From Amycolatopsis sp. CA-126428 (GTDB lineage Bacteria > Actinomycetota > Actinomycetes > Mycobacteriales > Pseudonocardiaceae): a DNA stretch of 64,000 nt. Both the position numbers and the translations under genes were made by a program. Shown here in pieces: positions 16,982 to 25,213 of this stretch; the stretch's first letter is position 1, and each line of letters starts with the position of its first letter. The notes beneath the pieces are model-generated. The model saw nothing but the letters and a program-made list of their open reading frames with translations, did not search any database and was not told the DNA's origin. The stretch spans positions 124,001 to 188,000 of the forward strand of contig NZ_PPHF01000048.1 of NCBI RefSeq assembly GCF_002904335.1, read 5' to 3'.

Positions 16982-16992
16982 GTTCCGGGAAC
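16982..16992. promoter_or_regulatory. Short palindrome upstream of the EFE-like gene
   Basis: GTTCC-G-GGAAC is a perfect 5-1-5 inverted repeat 20 bases upstream of the EFE-like start. It could be a separate operator or chance; the 71-base gap shows no obvious terminator. Confidence 0.25.
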
Positions 16993-17032
16993 GCTCACCA
17001 CACGAAAGCCGGGAAATGCCGGTTCACAAGGA

Positions 17033-17773
17033 TCAACGGCCGCCGCCGACCTCCAAAACCGCACCGGTCGTGAACGATGACGCCTCCGACAGCAGGAACA
17101 CCACCGCCTCGGCGATTTCCGTCGGCCGACCGGGCCGGCCCAGCGGAATCTGCGGCGCGTACTTGGCCATCCGGTCCGGCAGGCCCGCGGCCGCGTGCAG
17201 GCCCGTGTCGATCATGCCGGGCCGGACGGCGTTGACCCGGATGCCGTCCGCCGCAACCTCCTGCGCCAGCCCGAAAGTAAGCGTGTCCACGGCGGCCTTC
17301 GATGCCGCGTAGTGCACCCACTCGCCGGCCGAGCCGGTGCGGGCCGCCGTCGAGGAGATGTTGACGATCGCGCCGCCGTCGCCACCGTGGCGGGCCGACA
17401 TCCGGCGGACCGCCTCGCGGCAGCACAGGAACACTCCGGTCACGTTGACGTCGAGGGTGCGCCGGACGACGCCGACCGCGTAGTCCTCGAGCCGCCCCGG
17501 GGTGTTGCCGACGATCGCCGCGTTGTTGACCAGGCCGGTCACCGGGCCCAGCTCGGCCGCCGCGGCGAACAGCGCGCGGACGTCGTCCTCGTCGGAGACG
17601 TCCGCGCGGAACGGCAGCGCTTGCCGTCCCGCGGCACGCACCTGCTCGGCGACGGCTTCGGCGGGCGCCGGGTCGCCGGAGTAGTTCACGACGACGTCGT
17701 GGCCCCGCGCGGCGGCCAGCGCGCAGATCGCCGCGCCGATCCCGCGGCTGCCGCCGGTGACGACGAGGGTCAA
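17033..17773 (-). CDS. SDR-family oxidoreductase
   Basis: A 246-residue classical SDR. TGGSRGIGAAICAL is the NAD(P)-binding motif at residue 7, NNAAIV is present, and the catalytic set is in NISSTAARTG and YAASKAA. The end (GAVLEVGGGR) is typical of sugar, polyol and FabG-like members. The start is a TTG whose bases overlap the stop of the kinase gene (TTGA). An open frame continues about 220 bases further upstream but is the out-of-frame image of the kinase. As part of the sugar operon it could interconvert a keto-sugar and polyol; that is inference. Confidence 0.85.
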   Translation of the reverse strand: MTLVVTGGSRGIGAAICALAAARGHDVVVNYSGDPAPAEAVAEQVRAAGRQALPFRADVSDEDDVRALFAAAAELGPVTGLVNNAAIVGNTPGRLEDYAVGVVRRTLDVNVTGVFLCCREAVRRMSARHGGDGGAIVNISSTAARTGSAGEWVHYAASKAAVDTLTFGLAQEVAADGIRVNAVRPGMIDTGLHAAAGLPDRMAKYAPQIPLGRPGRPTEIAEAVVFLLSEASSFTTGAVLEVGGGR

Positions 17774-18405
17774 ATCGCGAAGTTCGCCAGCGGCAGGTTC
17801 TCCAGCACCAGGTCGGCGCGGTCGCGCGTCTGCGAGATGAGGTCGGCGTTGCGCTGGTCCGAGCCGAGCGCGCGCTGCCGGGCCTCCACCAGCGAACGGC
17901 CGTAGCGGCGGTGGCGCGACACGAGCCGTTCGATGCGCTCGGGCTCGTCCGGTGCGAGGAACCAGGCCTCGGTGAGCAGCGGGCGGATCGCGCTCCACGG
18001 GTCATCCGGGAGCAGCAGGTAGTTGCCCTCGGTGATGACGAGCTGGACCTCCGGCGGCACCGCGACGGCCCCGGCGATCGGTTCCTCGATCTCGCGGCGG
18101 AACTCCGGCGCGTACACCGTTTCGCGGCCTTCGGCCAGGCGGCGGATCAGGTGGTAGTAGCCCGCGGCGTCGAACGTGTCCGGGGCGCCCTTGCGCTCGG
18201 TGCGGCCGAGCCGGCGCAGCTCGACCTGCGCGAGGTGGAAGCCGTCCATGCCGACCACCGCCGCGCGCGAACCGAGCGCGTTGGCCAGCGCCCAGGCGAG
18301 CGTGGTCTTGCCGGACGCGGGCGAGCCGATGATGCCGAGCACGTTGCGCTGCCCGCGCACGGTCAGCCCCTCGGCCCTGGCCAGCAGGTCGTCGAACGCC
18401 GTCAT
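17770..18405 (-). CDS. FrcK-like P-loop sugar/nucleoside kinase
   Basis: A 211-residue P-loop kinase of the nucleoside/pantothenate kinase-like group. Walker A GSPASGKT is at residues 27-34, followed by VVGMDGFHLAQVEL, KGAPDTFDAAGYYHL, the strand LVITEGNYLLL and a lid with RLVSRHRRYGRS. The same type of kinase (FrcK) accompanies the fructose ABC transporter genes frcBCA in Sinorhizobium, and here too it follows a binding protein, permease and single-domain ATPase. It probably phosphorylates the imported sugar or a derivative. ATGA overlap with the upstream PfkB gene and TTGA overlap with the SDR show tight coupling. Confidence 0.82.
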   Translation of the reverse strand: MTAFDDLLARAEGLTVRGQRNVLGIIGSPASGKTTLAWALANALGSRAAVVGMDGFHLAQVELRRLGRTERKGAPDTFDAAGYYHLIRRLAEGRETVYAPEFRREIEEPIAGAVAVPPEVQLVITEGNYLLLPDDPWSAIRPLLTEAWFLAPDEPERIERLVSRHRRYGRSLVEARQRALGSDQRNADLISQTRDRADLVLENLPLANFAI

Positions 18406-19235
18406 GTCCTGTTCCTTCCTGCGATCGCGGTCGTCCACGACCGCGGTCCCACATGCCGCACCCGTTCGGCGGCCACCTCGTTGGCGAAGCGGATCCGGTC
18501 CGTCACCGTCCGTTCGCGCGTCACGGCCACGGCGAGCGCGCCGTGCCAGACGTCGCCCGCCCCTAGTGTGTCCCGCGCTTCGGCCGCGGGAACAGGCACC
18601 TCACCCGAGCCGCCGTCCGCTGTGGACCAGCGCACCGGGCCGGCGCCCGCGGTGGTGATGACGGTGGGGACGCCGCGTTCGTGCAGGCCGGGCTCCGGCG
18701 CGGTGAAGTGCGCGGAGCACGCGGCCACGTCGACCAGCGGGAGGAGCTCGTCGAGGACGGGTTTCCAGCTGCCGGCGTCGAGCACGACCGGGACGTCCCC
18801 GGCCGCCCGGGCGACGGACAGCGCGAGGCCCGGGTGGTGGCCGTCGACGAGCACCACGTCCGCGTCGACCGTGCCGCTCCAGGTCGCTTCGGAGCCCGCC
18901 GCGTTGCGGGAGACGACCGTCCGCTCGCCGTCGCGGTCGCGGACGGCGACCGCGCTGACCGGCGGCGGCTCGGGGTTTTCGGGGGCCAGGTCGACGACCC
19001 GGACGCCGTGGGCTTCGAGGTCGGCGCGGGCGAGCGCCGCCAGCGGGTGCGCACCGAGGACGGTCAGCAGGGTCGCCTCGGCACCGAGCGCGGCCGCCGT
19101 CACCGCGGCGTTCGTCGCGGGTCCCCCGGCCGCGACGTCCACCCGCAGTGACTGCACCTTTTCGCCCGGCGCCGGAAGCTCGTCGACCCGCTGGACGACG
19201 TCCACCGTGCACAAGCCCGCCAGCAGCACTCTCAT
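18402..19235 (-). CDS. PfkB/ribokinase-family carbohydrate kinase
   Basis: A 277-residue sugar kinase. It has the N-terminal family start LLAGLCTVDVVQRVDELPAP, the glycine-rich AAGGPATNAAVTAAALG, and the C-terminal ATP-site signature DTLGAGDVWHGAL with the catalytic Asp. It is shorter than ribokinase (about 310) but in the range of ketohexokinase-like members. It lies between the ABC ATPase gene (overlap 4 bases) and a second kinase. Two different kinases in one sugar operon suggest two steps or two substrates. The sugar itself is not determined. Confidence 0.88.
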   Translation of the reverse strand: MRVLLAGLCTVDVVQRVDELPAPGEKVQSLRVDVAAGGPATNAAVTAAALGAEATLLTVLGAHPLAALARADLEAHGVRVVDLAPENPEPPPVSAVAVRDRDGERTVVSRNAAGSEATWSGTVDADVVLVDGHHPGLALSVARAAGDVPVVLDAGSWKPVLDELLPLVDVAACSAHFTAPEPGLHERGVPTVITTAGAGPVRWSTADGGSGEVPVPAAEARDTLGAGDVWHGALAVAVTRERTVTDRIRFANEVAAERVRHVGPRSWTTAIAGRNRT

Positions 19236-20041
19236 TTCAAGCCGGCCACATGCGTCGCCGCGGCGGCCTCTTCCACTTCGCCGTTCTCGTTGAGCCGCAG
19301 GGCACCCGTGAGCAGGCCGACGACCTGGTTCATCGAGTGCGTCTTCGGCGAGACGACCGCGACGCGCTTGCCGAGGCGGTGCACGTGGATGCGGTCGGCG
19401 ATGTCGAACACGTGCGGCATGTTGTGGCTGATCAGCACGACCGGCAGCCCGCGGTCGCGGATCCGGCCGATCAGGTCGAGCACCTTGCCGGATTCGGCGA
19501 CGCCGAGAGCGGCGGTGGGCTCGTCCATGATCACGGCCTTGGTGCCGAACGCGGCCGCGCGGGCCACGGCGACGCCCTGGCGCTGGCCACCGGAGAGCGT
19601 CTCGACGGGCTGGCTGATCGACTTGATGTTGATGCCCAGCTCGTCGAGGATCCGCTGCGCCTCCGACCGCATGGTCGCGGTGTCGAGCTTGCGGAACAGC
19701 CCGAGCGGCCCCTTGAGCCGCTTTTCCCGGCCCAGGAACATGTTCGACGCGATGTCGAGCGCGGGCGCGACGGCGAGATCCTGGTACACCGTCTCGATCC
19801 CGTAGTGGCGAGCGTCCAAAGGGGACTTGAAGTGGACGGTCCTGCCGTCCACTTTGATCTCGCCCTCGTCGGGGATCACCGCGCCGGACAGGGCTTTGAT
19901 GAGCGACGACTTCCCGGCGCCGTTGTCGCCGACCACGGCGAGCACCTCGCCGGGCAGGAGGTCGAAGTCGGCGCCGTCGATGGCGGTCACCCGGCCGTAG
20001 CGCTTGACCAGTCCGCGAGCCTGGAGGATGGGTTCACTCAT
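19232..20041 (-). CDS. Sugar ABC transporter ATP-binding protein (FrcA-like)
   Basis: A 269-residue single-domain ABC ATPase. Walker A GDNGAGKS at residues 38-45, Q-loop VYQDLAVA, signature LSGGQRQGVAVARA, Walker B AVIMDEPTAALG and the switch His in VLISHNMPHV are all intact. CUT2 sugar ATPases usually have two fused ATPase domains; the single-domain form, with MNQVVGLLTG near the end, is the FrcA (fructose) type. It energises the permease encoded upstream, with 4-base overlaps on both sides (ATGA). Confidence 0.92.
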   Translation of the reverse strand: MSEPILQARGLVKRYGRVTAIDGADFDLLPGEVLAVVGDNGAGKSSLIKALSGAVIPDEGEIKVDGRTVHFKSPLDARHYGIETVYQDLAVAPALDIASNMFLGREKRLKGPLGLFRKLDTATMRSEAQRILDELGINIKSISQPVETLSGGQRQGVAVARAAAFGTKAVIMDEPTAALGVAESGKVLDLIGRIRDRGLPVVLISHNMPHVFDIADRIHVHRLGKRVAVVSPKTHSMNQVVGLLTGALRLNENGEVEEAAAATHVAGLK

Positions 20042-21057
20042 GACTGCTGCTGCCTCCTCGCGATGCGGTCCACCACGACGGCGGCGATGAGCAGGGCGCC
20101 GGTGGCGAGGTCCTGGTAGTTGCCGTCGACGTTCATCTGCGTCAGCCCCGACCGCAGCACCGCCACGACCAGCGCGCCCATCAGCGTGCCGAGCACCGAG
20201 CCGCGGCCGCCGAACAGGCTCGTCCCGCCGAGGACGACGGCGGTGATCGAGTCGAGGTTGCCGAGCTGGAACTGGTTCGGGTCGGCGTTCGGCGTCCGGC
20301 CGAGCGCCTGCCAGGCGGCGATGCCGAAGGTCAGCCCGGCGACGATGTACACCGAAAGCACCGTGCGGTTGACCTTGATGCCGGACAGCCGCGCGGACTC
20401 CGGCGCGTTGCCGACCGCGTAGACGTGCTTGCCCCACGCCGTTTTCGTGAGCGCGTACCAGACGCCGAGGTACATCAGCAGCGCCAGCGTCATGCCGTAG
20501 GTGATCGGGATGCCGCCGAAGAGGTAGCGCTTGGTGCCCAGCCACTGCAGCACCCCGTCGGTCACCGGCACGGCCTGGCCGCCGGCGATCAGCTTCGACA
20601 CCGCGGTCAGCATGGTGAACGTGCCGAGCGTGATGATGAACGCCGGCAGCTTGATCCGCGTCGCGAGGCCGCCGATGAAGATGCCGACGATGATCGTCAG
20701 CACCACTCCGGCGAGCAGCGCGACGAAGCCGTTCGTGCCGGCCGCGGCGAGCTTCGCCATGATCAGCGTCGCGACGACCATCGAGGCCGCGTTGGACAGG
20801 TCGATGCCCGCGATGAGGATGACGAGCGTCTGGCCCAGCGCGAGCGTCCCGACGACCAGCGACTGCTGGACCACCGTGGACAGGTTGTCGAGGTCGAAGA
20901 ACGTGTCCGTGGCCAGCGAGAACACCACGATGGCGACGATCAGCGCGAGCGCCGGGCCGACCGCAGGGGCGCGGAGGAGGAAGTCACCGAGTGATTCACG
21001 GTCCTTGGTGTCCCTTGTAGACACCGCGGTCGCTGTTGTCGCGTTTGTAGATGTCAC
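20038..21057 (-). CDS. Sugar ABC transporter permease (FrcC/RbsC-like)
   Basis: A 339-residue CUT2-family permease with 8-10 hydrophobic helices. Family features: LVVGTLALGQTLVILIAGID, LSNAASMVVATLI, LPAFIITLGTFTMLTAVSKL, GKHVYAVGNAPESARLSGIK and GGTSLFGGRGSVLGTLMGAL. It forms the membrane channel of the transporter with the binding protein (upstream, 4-base overlap) and ATPase (downstream, 4-base overlap). The N-terminal 30 residues (Thr-rich, then charged) are a cytoplasmic extension. Confidence 0.92.
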   Translation of the reverse strand: MTSTNATTATAVSTRDTKDRESLGDFLLRAPAVGPALALIVAIVVFSLATDTFFDLDNLSTVVQQSLVVGTLALGQTLVILIAGIDLSNAASMVVATLIMAKLAAAGTNGFVALLAGVVLTIIVGIFIGGLATRIKLPAFIITLGTFTMLTAVSKLIAGGQAVPVTDGVLQWLGTKRYLFGGIPITYGMTLALLMYLGVWYALTKTAWGKHVYAVGNAPESARLSGIKVNRTVLSVYIVAGLTFGIAAWQALGRTPNADPNQFQLGNLDSITAVVLGGTSLFGGRGSVLGTLMGALVVAVLRSGLTQMNVDGNYQDLATGALLIAAVVVDRIARRQQQS

Positions 21058-22070
21058 CGTGCGCCTCCCCAGCAGTTCTGCAGGCCCCAGGCCGAGTCGT
21101 GGCTCTCGATGCCGGGCAGGGGCTTGTCGGTGATCACGGCGGACCCGGTGTTCACGAACCCGGACGGCTTCTTCCCGGTCCTGGCGTACTCGACGGCGGC
21201 GAGCACGCCCTGCTCGGCCATCTTCTTCGGGAACTGCATGACGGTGGCGGCGAACTGGCCGTCCTTGACGTTCTGGACGCCTTCACAGCCGCCGTCGATC
21301 GAGCCCATCACGATCTGCCCGGTGAGCCCGCGCCCCTTCAACGCCGCGTACGCGCCGCGGCCCATCGGCTCGTTCATCGAGTAGACGGCGTTGATGTCGG
21401 TGCTGCGCTGCAGCAGGTTCTCCATGCCCTGCTGGGCGAGGCTCTGGTCGCCGTTGGCCGCCGTGTGGCCCTTGATCTCCGGCGAGCCGTCGGTCAGCCC
21501 GATGCCCTTGAGGAAACCGCCGTGGCGCTGGGTGTCGACCGAGCTGCCCGCGGTCCCGTCGACCATCAGCAGCTTGGCCGGGACGCCCTTGAGCGAGGCC
21601 TTGACGTAGGCGCCCTGCTGCTCGCCGGCCGCGAAGTTGTCGGTGGCGAAGGTGGCGTCGACCGCGTCCGGCGGTTCGGTGGCGGTGTCGAGAGCGATCA
21701 CCAGGACACCGGCGTCGCGGGCATCCTTGATCGCCTTCAGCACGCCGGTGGACGAGCTGGGCGTGATCAGGATCGTGTTCGCGCCCTGCTGGCGGAGGTT
21801 CTCGATGGCGCGGACCTGGCCGTCGTTGTCGCCGTCGAACTGGCCGGCGAGCGCGCTGAAGTCGGCGCCGTTGGCCTGCGCGGCCGCTCTGGCGGAGTTG
21901 CGGAGTTCCACGAAGTAGGGGTTGGTGTCGGTCTTGGTGACCAGGCCGACCTTCGCCTTGCCGCTCCCGCCCGTGTTGGTGTTGCCACCCCAGTGGCGCT
22001 CGACCGTGCACCCGGTCGTCGCGGCGAGGACGGCGGCCAGCGTGAGCGCGGTGAGACTTCGGTGTCTCAT
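21054..22070 (-). CDS. Sugar ABC transporter substrate-binding lipoprotein (FrcB-like)
   Basis: A 338-residue periplasmic-binding-protein type 1 lipoprotein. The signal peptide is MRHRSLTALTLAAVLAATTG, with lipidation at the following Cys (residue 21). The mature part has the sugar-binding fold: VGLVTKTDTNPYFVELRNSA, ILITPSSSTGVLKAIKDARD, VIALDTATEPPDAVDATFAT, DNFAAGEQQGAYV, YSMNEPMGRGAYAAL. It captures the sugar outside the cell and delivers it to the permease. This is the first gene of the operon. GGGA precedes the ATG, and a 24-base palindrome lies about 70 bases upstream, between it and the divergent lacI gene. Confidence 0.92.
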   Translation of the reverse strand: MRHRSLTALTLAAVLAATTGCTVERHWGGNTNTGGSGKAKVGLVTKTDTNPYFVELRNSARAAAQANGADFSALAGQFDGDNDGQVRAIENLRQQGANTILITPSSSTGVLKAIKDARDAGVLVIALDTATEPPDAVDATFATDNFAAGEQQGAYVKASLKGVPAKLLMVDGTAGSSVDTQRHGGFLKGIGLTDGSPEIKGHTAANGDQSLAQQGMENLLQRSTDINAVYSMNEPMGRGAYAALKGRGLTGQIVMGSIDGGCEGVQNVKDGQFAATVMQFPKKMAEQGVLAAVEYARTGKKPSGFVNTGSAVITDKPLPGIESHDSAWGLQNCWGGAR

Positions 22071-22138
22071 GATTCCCAGCCTTTGTTCGTGTCGAGGCTT
22101 GCCGATGGTCGGGAAGGTAGACAGACTGCTCCCTGCGC

Positions 22139-22162
22139 GCAAGCGTTTGCGCAAACGCTTGC
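22139..22162. promoter_or_regulatory. LacI-type operator between the sugar operon and its regulator
   Basis: GCAAGCGTTTGC followed directly by its reverse complement makes a perfect 24-base palindrome. The inner part, with half-sites around a central CG, is the LacI/GalR-family operator style. It lies between the divergent lacI gene (start 14 bases downstream) and the binding-protein gene, so it probably controls both. Confidence 0.78.
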
Positions 22163-22176
22163 CGGAAAGGATGGGC

Positions 22177-23214
22177 ATGCCCCAGTCGAAGTCTTCGCGG
22201 CCGACCCAGCGGGACATCGCCGAGCTCGCGGGCGTGTCGATCACGACCGTCTCGCACGTGGTGAACGGGACGCGCGCGGTCGCCGAGGACACCAAGGCGG
22301 CGGTGCTGCGGGCGATCGAGACGACCGGCTACACCGGCGACGCCATCGCGCGTTCGCTGGTCACGGGCGGCACGCGGTCGATCGGGATGGCGATCTCCCT
22401 GGTGGCCAACCCGTACTTCGCGACGCTGATGCAGGCGATCGAGCGGGAGGCGTCGGCGCACGGGTACACCGTCCTGCTGGCCGACACCCACGACGCGGCG
22501 GACACGGAGCGTGACACCGTGCGGGCGCTGCGCTCCCGGCGCGTCGACGGCCTGCTCATCACCCCGGCACCCGGCGACGGGCCGGTGATCGGCGAGCTGG
22601 TGTCCCTGGACGTGCCGACCGTGCTCATCGACCGGCTGGCCACCCGCACCGACGTCGACCAGGTCGGCTCGGAGAACATCCAGGCGACGTCGGCGCTGAC
22701 CGCGCACCTGGCGACGCTCGGGCACCGGCGGATCGGGATGATCAGCGGCGTGCCCGGGCTGTCGACGAGCGAGGAGCGGGTGCTGGGCTACCGGCTGGGC
22801 CTCGGCCGGTCCGGGCTCACCTGGTCGTCCGACCTCGTGGCCTGCGGAAACTCCTCACGTGAGGGCGGCGCGCTGGCGTTGAGCACGCTGCTGGCGCTGC
22901 CCGAGCCGCCGACGGCGCTGGTCGTCGGGAACGACAGCATGATGGTCGGGGTGCTGCACGAGGCCCGGCGGCGCGGGCTGCGGATCGGGCGCGACCTGCC
23001 GGTGGTGGTCTACGACGAGGTCGAGTGGGCGGACCTGGTCGACCCGCCGCTGACGACGATGGCGCAGCCGATCGAGGAGATCGGCCGGCAGGCGGTGCGG
23101 CTGCTGCTGGCCCGCATCAACGACCCGGCGCGCAAGGCCGAAACGGTCCGGCTGGCACCCACGCTGCGTCACCGCGAGTCGTGCGGCTGCCCAGCGGTTC
23201 ACTCACTTCAGTGA
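22177..23214 (+). CDS. LacI-family transcriptional regulator
   Basis: A 345-residue regulator. The N-terminal helix-turn-helix IAELAGVSITTVSHVVNG and hinge GDAIARSLVTGGTRSIG are followed by a type 1 periplasmic-binding-like sensor domain (VANPYFATLMQAIE, GLLITPAPGDGPVIGELV, PTVLIDRLATRTDVDQVGSE). It likely represses the divergent sugar operon and itself through the palindrome at 22139 and is released by the sugar or its phosphate. ATG 22177 is chosen because GGAAAGG is then correctly spaced; ATG 22171 is also in frame. The protein downstream repeats its sensor domain without the DNA-binding part. Confidence 0.92.
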   Translation: MPQSKSSRPTQRDIAELAGVSITTVSHVVNGTRAVAEDTKAAVLRAIETTGYTGDAIARSLVTGGTRSIGMAISLVANPYFATLMQAIEREASAHGYTVLLADTHDAADTERDTVRALRSRRVDGLLITPAPGDGPVIGELVSLDVPTVLIDRLATRTDVDQVGSENIQATSALTAHLATLGHRRIGMISGVPGLSTSEERVLGYRLGLGRSGLTWSSDLVACGNSSREGGALALSTLLALPEPPTALVVGNDSMMVGVLHEARRRGLRIGRDLPVVVYDEVEWADLVDPPLTTMAQPIEEIGRQAVRLLLARINDPARKAETVRLAPTLRHRESCGCPAVHSLQ

Positions 23215-23283
23215 ATCTGGGTTCCTGATATCCCCGCGCGGCCGTTCAGCCGATACCTTTCCGCTGAGCGTCTGCGAGGGCTT

Positions 23284-24150
23284 ATGACCGCACTTTCGCC
23301 GGACCTCCGGTTGTGGGACCCCCCGGTCACCTACCGGATCGGCGTCGCGATGGGGGTGCACGCGCACCCGTACTCCGGCGAGCTCCTGCGCGCCATCAGG
23401 GCGGCCGCGGCGCAGGCGGGCTGCGACGTCGTACTGGCGGACACCGAGGACACCGTGGGCGAAGAAGCGGCGGTGGTGCGCGCGCTACGCGCGGACCTCG
23501 TGGACGGCGTGCTGCTGGTTCCCTCGGCCGGCGACGAAGCGGTGATCAACGGCCTGGTGCGGATGGGCGTGCCGACCGTCCTGCTGGATCGCGTGGCCGC
23601 CCGCAACGACGTCGACCAGGTGGGCACGGAGAACGTGCACGCGGTGGCGTCCCTGGTCCGTCACCTGACCGAGCGGCGGCACCGCAAGATCGGCTTGATC
23701 TCGGGCGAGGAGAGCCTCGAGGTCAGCCGCGAGCGCGTCCGCGGTTACCGCCTCGGGCTGGAGCAGGCGGGCCTGCGCTTCAACCGCGAGCTGGTGGAGA
23801 GCGGGTTCTCGAACTCAGGCGGCGCCACCCGCGCGACGGCCAAGCTCCTCGACGGCTGGCCATCCCCGACGGCCCTGGTGGTGGCGGACGAGTCGATGCT
23901 GGTGGGCGTCCAGTACGAGGCCCACCGCCGCGGCATCCGCATCGGCTCGGAGCTGGCGGTGGTGGGGTACGGCGACATGGACTGGGCCCGCCACGTGAGC
24001 CCGGCGGTGACCACGCTGGTCCAGCCGGTCGCGGACCTGGGCCGCCGGGCGGTCCAGCTGCTGATGTCCCGCATGGCCGACCCGGACCGGCCCCCGGAAT
24101 CGGTCTGGCTGACCCCGAGCTTCCTCCACGGCGCTTCCTGCGGCTGCTGA
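23284..24150 (+). CDS. LacI-like sensor-domain protein lacking the helix-turn-helix
   Basis: A 288-residue protein that aligns by eye with the sensor part of the preceding regulator: MGVHAHPYSGELLRAIRAAA, VDGVLLVPSAGDEAVINGLV, PTVLLDRVAARNDVDQVGTE, ERVRGYRLGLEQAGL and an identical-style end (LHGASCGC against RHRESCGC). It begins at the hinge/sensor boundary (VTYRIGVAMGV) with only about 17 residues before it, so the HTH and hinge are missing. No HTH is visible in the 69 bases upstream. No signal peptide, so cytosolic. It could be a dimerisation partner or ligand sink for the LacI regulator, or a decaying duplicate. The frame is intact and third positions are GC-rich, so it is probably expressed. 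Confidence 0.85.
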   Translation: MTALSPDLRLWDPPVTYRIGVAMGVHAHPYSGELLRAIRAAAAQAGCDVVLADTEDTVGEEAAVVRALRADLVDGVLLVPSAGDEAVINGLVRMGVPTVLLDRVAARNDVDQVGTENVHAVASLVRHLTERRHRKIGLISGEESLEVSRERVRGYRLGLEQAGLRFNRELVESGFSNSGGATRATAKLLDGWPSPTALVVADESMLVGVQYEAHRRGIRIGSELAVVGYGDMDWARHVSPAVTTLVQPVADLGRRAVQLLMSRMADPDRPPESVWLTPSFLHGASCGC

Positions 24151-24151
24151 G

Positions 24152-24197
24152 GTCGTGAGTGGTAAGGCGGGTTCTAACCCGCCTTACCACTCACGAC
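24152..24197. repeat. Long palindrome, copy 1 (convergent terminator or REP-like element)
   Basis: GTCGTGAGTGGTAAGGCGGG plus TT (22 bases) is followed by a CT spacer and its perfect reverse complement. The same sequence, inverted spacer included, occurs at 43059-43102. Here it separates the convergent LacI-like and GH76 genes and contains the GH76 stop codon. A terminator role is likely; the conserved sequence, not only the structure, suggests a dispersed repeat family. Confidence 0.85.
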
Positions 24198-25189
24198 AGC
24201 GTTGCCGCCGCTTCGAGGAGCATCCAGCCGCCCACCTGGACCGACATGTCCCGCTCCGGGGCGTCTTCGGGCAATGGCCACGGTGCCGGGCGGTCCCAGT
24301 ACGCGCTGAACAGCGGACCCTCCGGCGTGGCCGCGGCCCCCGACCAGCAGCCCTCCGCCGACGTCAGCACCAGCGAGCGAGCCACCGAAGCCTCCGGGCC
24401 CGGCAGGGCACGAGCCGCCAAGGCCAGGTAGCGGGCCAGGATCGCCGCGAACAACCCGCCGTCGCCGCCTCCCTGGCCGCGGAGCACGCCGCCGGGCGCG
24501 AGGTGCTCGGCCACCGCCCGCACCGTCCGGGCCGCATTGTCCATTTCGGACAACTCCAGGCACGCACCGAGGTAGACCCCTTGGCAGTACGTGTAAATGT
24601 GCTTCACCAGCTCGCCCGTGTCCGCGCGGATCCCGTCCCAGACCAGACCGGACGCCGGATCGACCAAAGTGGACGTCAGCCAGGACGTCATCTCGCGGGC
24701 GCGCGAAAGGTTCCCCGTCCGGGCGTGGAAGATCGCCGCCGGTCCGTTGGCCGGGGCGTTCTTGAAGTCGTCGCCGCGGCGCCACCAGATGCCGCCGCCC
24801 GCCGCCGGCGTCCAGCCCGACAGGAGCTGGGTGTCGATCGCCGCCACCGCCGGGCCGACGTCGATGCCCAACGACGAAACCCGTTGCAGCGCAAGGCCGA
24901 GCCACGCGATGTCGTCGTAGTAGTCGTTGGTCCAGCGGCCGAAGTTGCGCAGCCGCACCGACCGCACGAACGCGCGGATCAAGGTGAGCCGCGCGGGAGA
25001 AGGCGCGCGCACCTGGGCGTCGACCAGGGTGTCCAGCAGGTGCGCCTGCCACCAGTAGTTCCAGTGCCAGTGCAACCGCTGATCGGCAGAAGCCGGCCAG
25101 CGGCTGCGGCCCAGGACCGTGCCGGGCAGCGCCCACACCCGGCGCAGGTGCCGCGAAGTCACCGCGTGTTCCGCGGCCGAGACGTCCAT
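24191..25189 (-). CDS. Glycoside hydrolase family 76 (alpha-1,6-mannanase type)
   Basis: A 332-residue (alpha/alpha)6-barrel glycosidase. Family marks: WHWNYWWQAHLLDTLVDAQ, the catalytic Asp pair D92-D93 in NDYYDDIAWLGLAL, GGGIWWRRGDDFKNAPANGP, TGLVWDG-like GLVWDGIRA and IYTYCQGVYLGACLEL. GH76 enzymes cut alpha-1,6-mannan; in actinomycetes the substrate may be lipomannan or fungal mannan. There is no signal peptide, so it would act inside the cell, which is unusual for a mannanase. The start at MDVS is the first sensible ATG. It diverges from the molybdopterin oxidoreductase across 51 bases that hold a palindrome. Confidence 0.85.
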   Translation of the reverse strand: MDVSAAEHAVTSRHLRRVWALPGTVLGRSRWPASADQRLHWHWNYWWQAHLLDTLVDAQVRAPSPARLTLIRAFVRSVRLRNFGRWTNDYYDDIAWLGLALQRVSSLGIDVGPAVAAIDTQLLSGWTPAAGGGIWWRRGDDFKNAPANGPAAIFHARTGNLSRAREMTSWLTSTLVDPASGLVWDGIRADTGELVKHIYTYCQGVYLGACLELSEMDNAARTVRAVAEHLAPGGVLRGQGGGDGGLFAAILARYLALAARALPGPEASVARSLVLTSAEGCWSGAAATPEGPLFSAYWDRPAPWPLPEDAPERDMSVQVGGWMLLEAAATLS

Positions 25190-25213
25190 GACGCAATCGT
25201 GCCTTGCCGATCG

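Noticed and set aside
17774-17998. Upstream extension of the SDR in the sugar operon
   Set aside because: It is the out-of-frame image of the kinase gene. The TTG overlapping the kinase stop starts exactly at the Rossmann motif.
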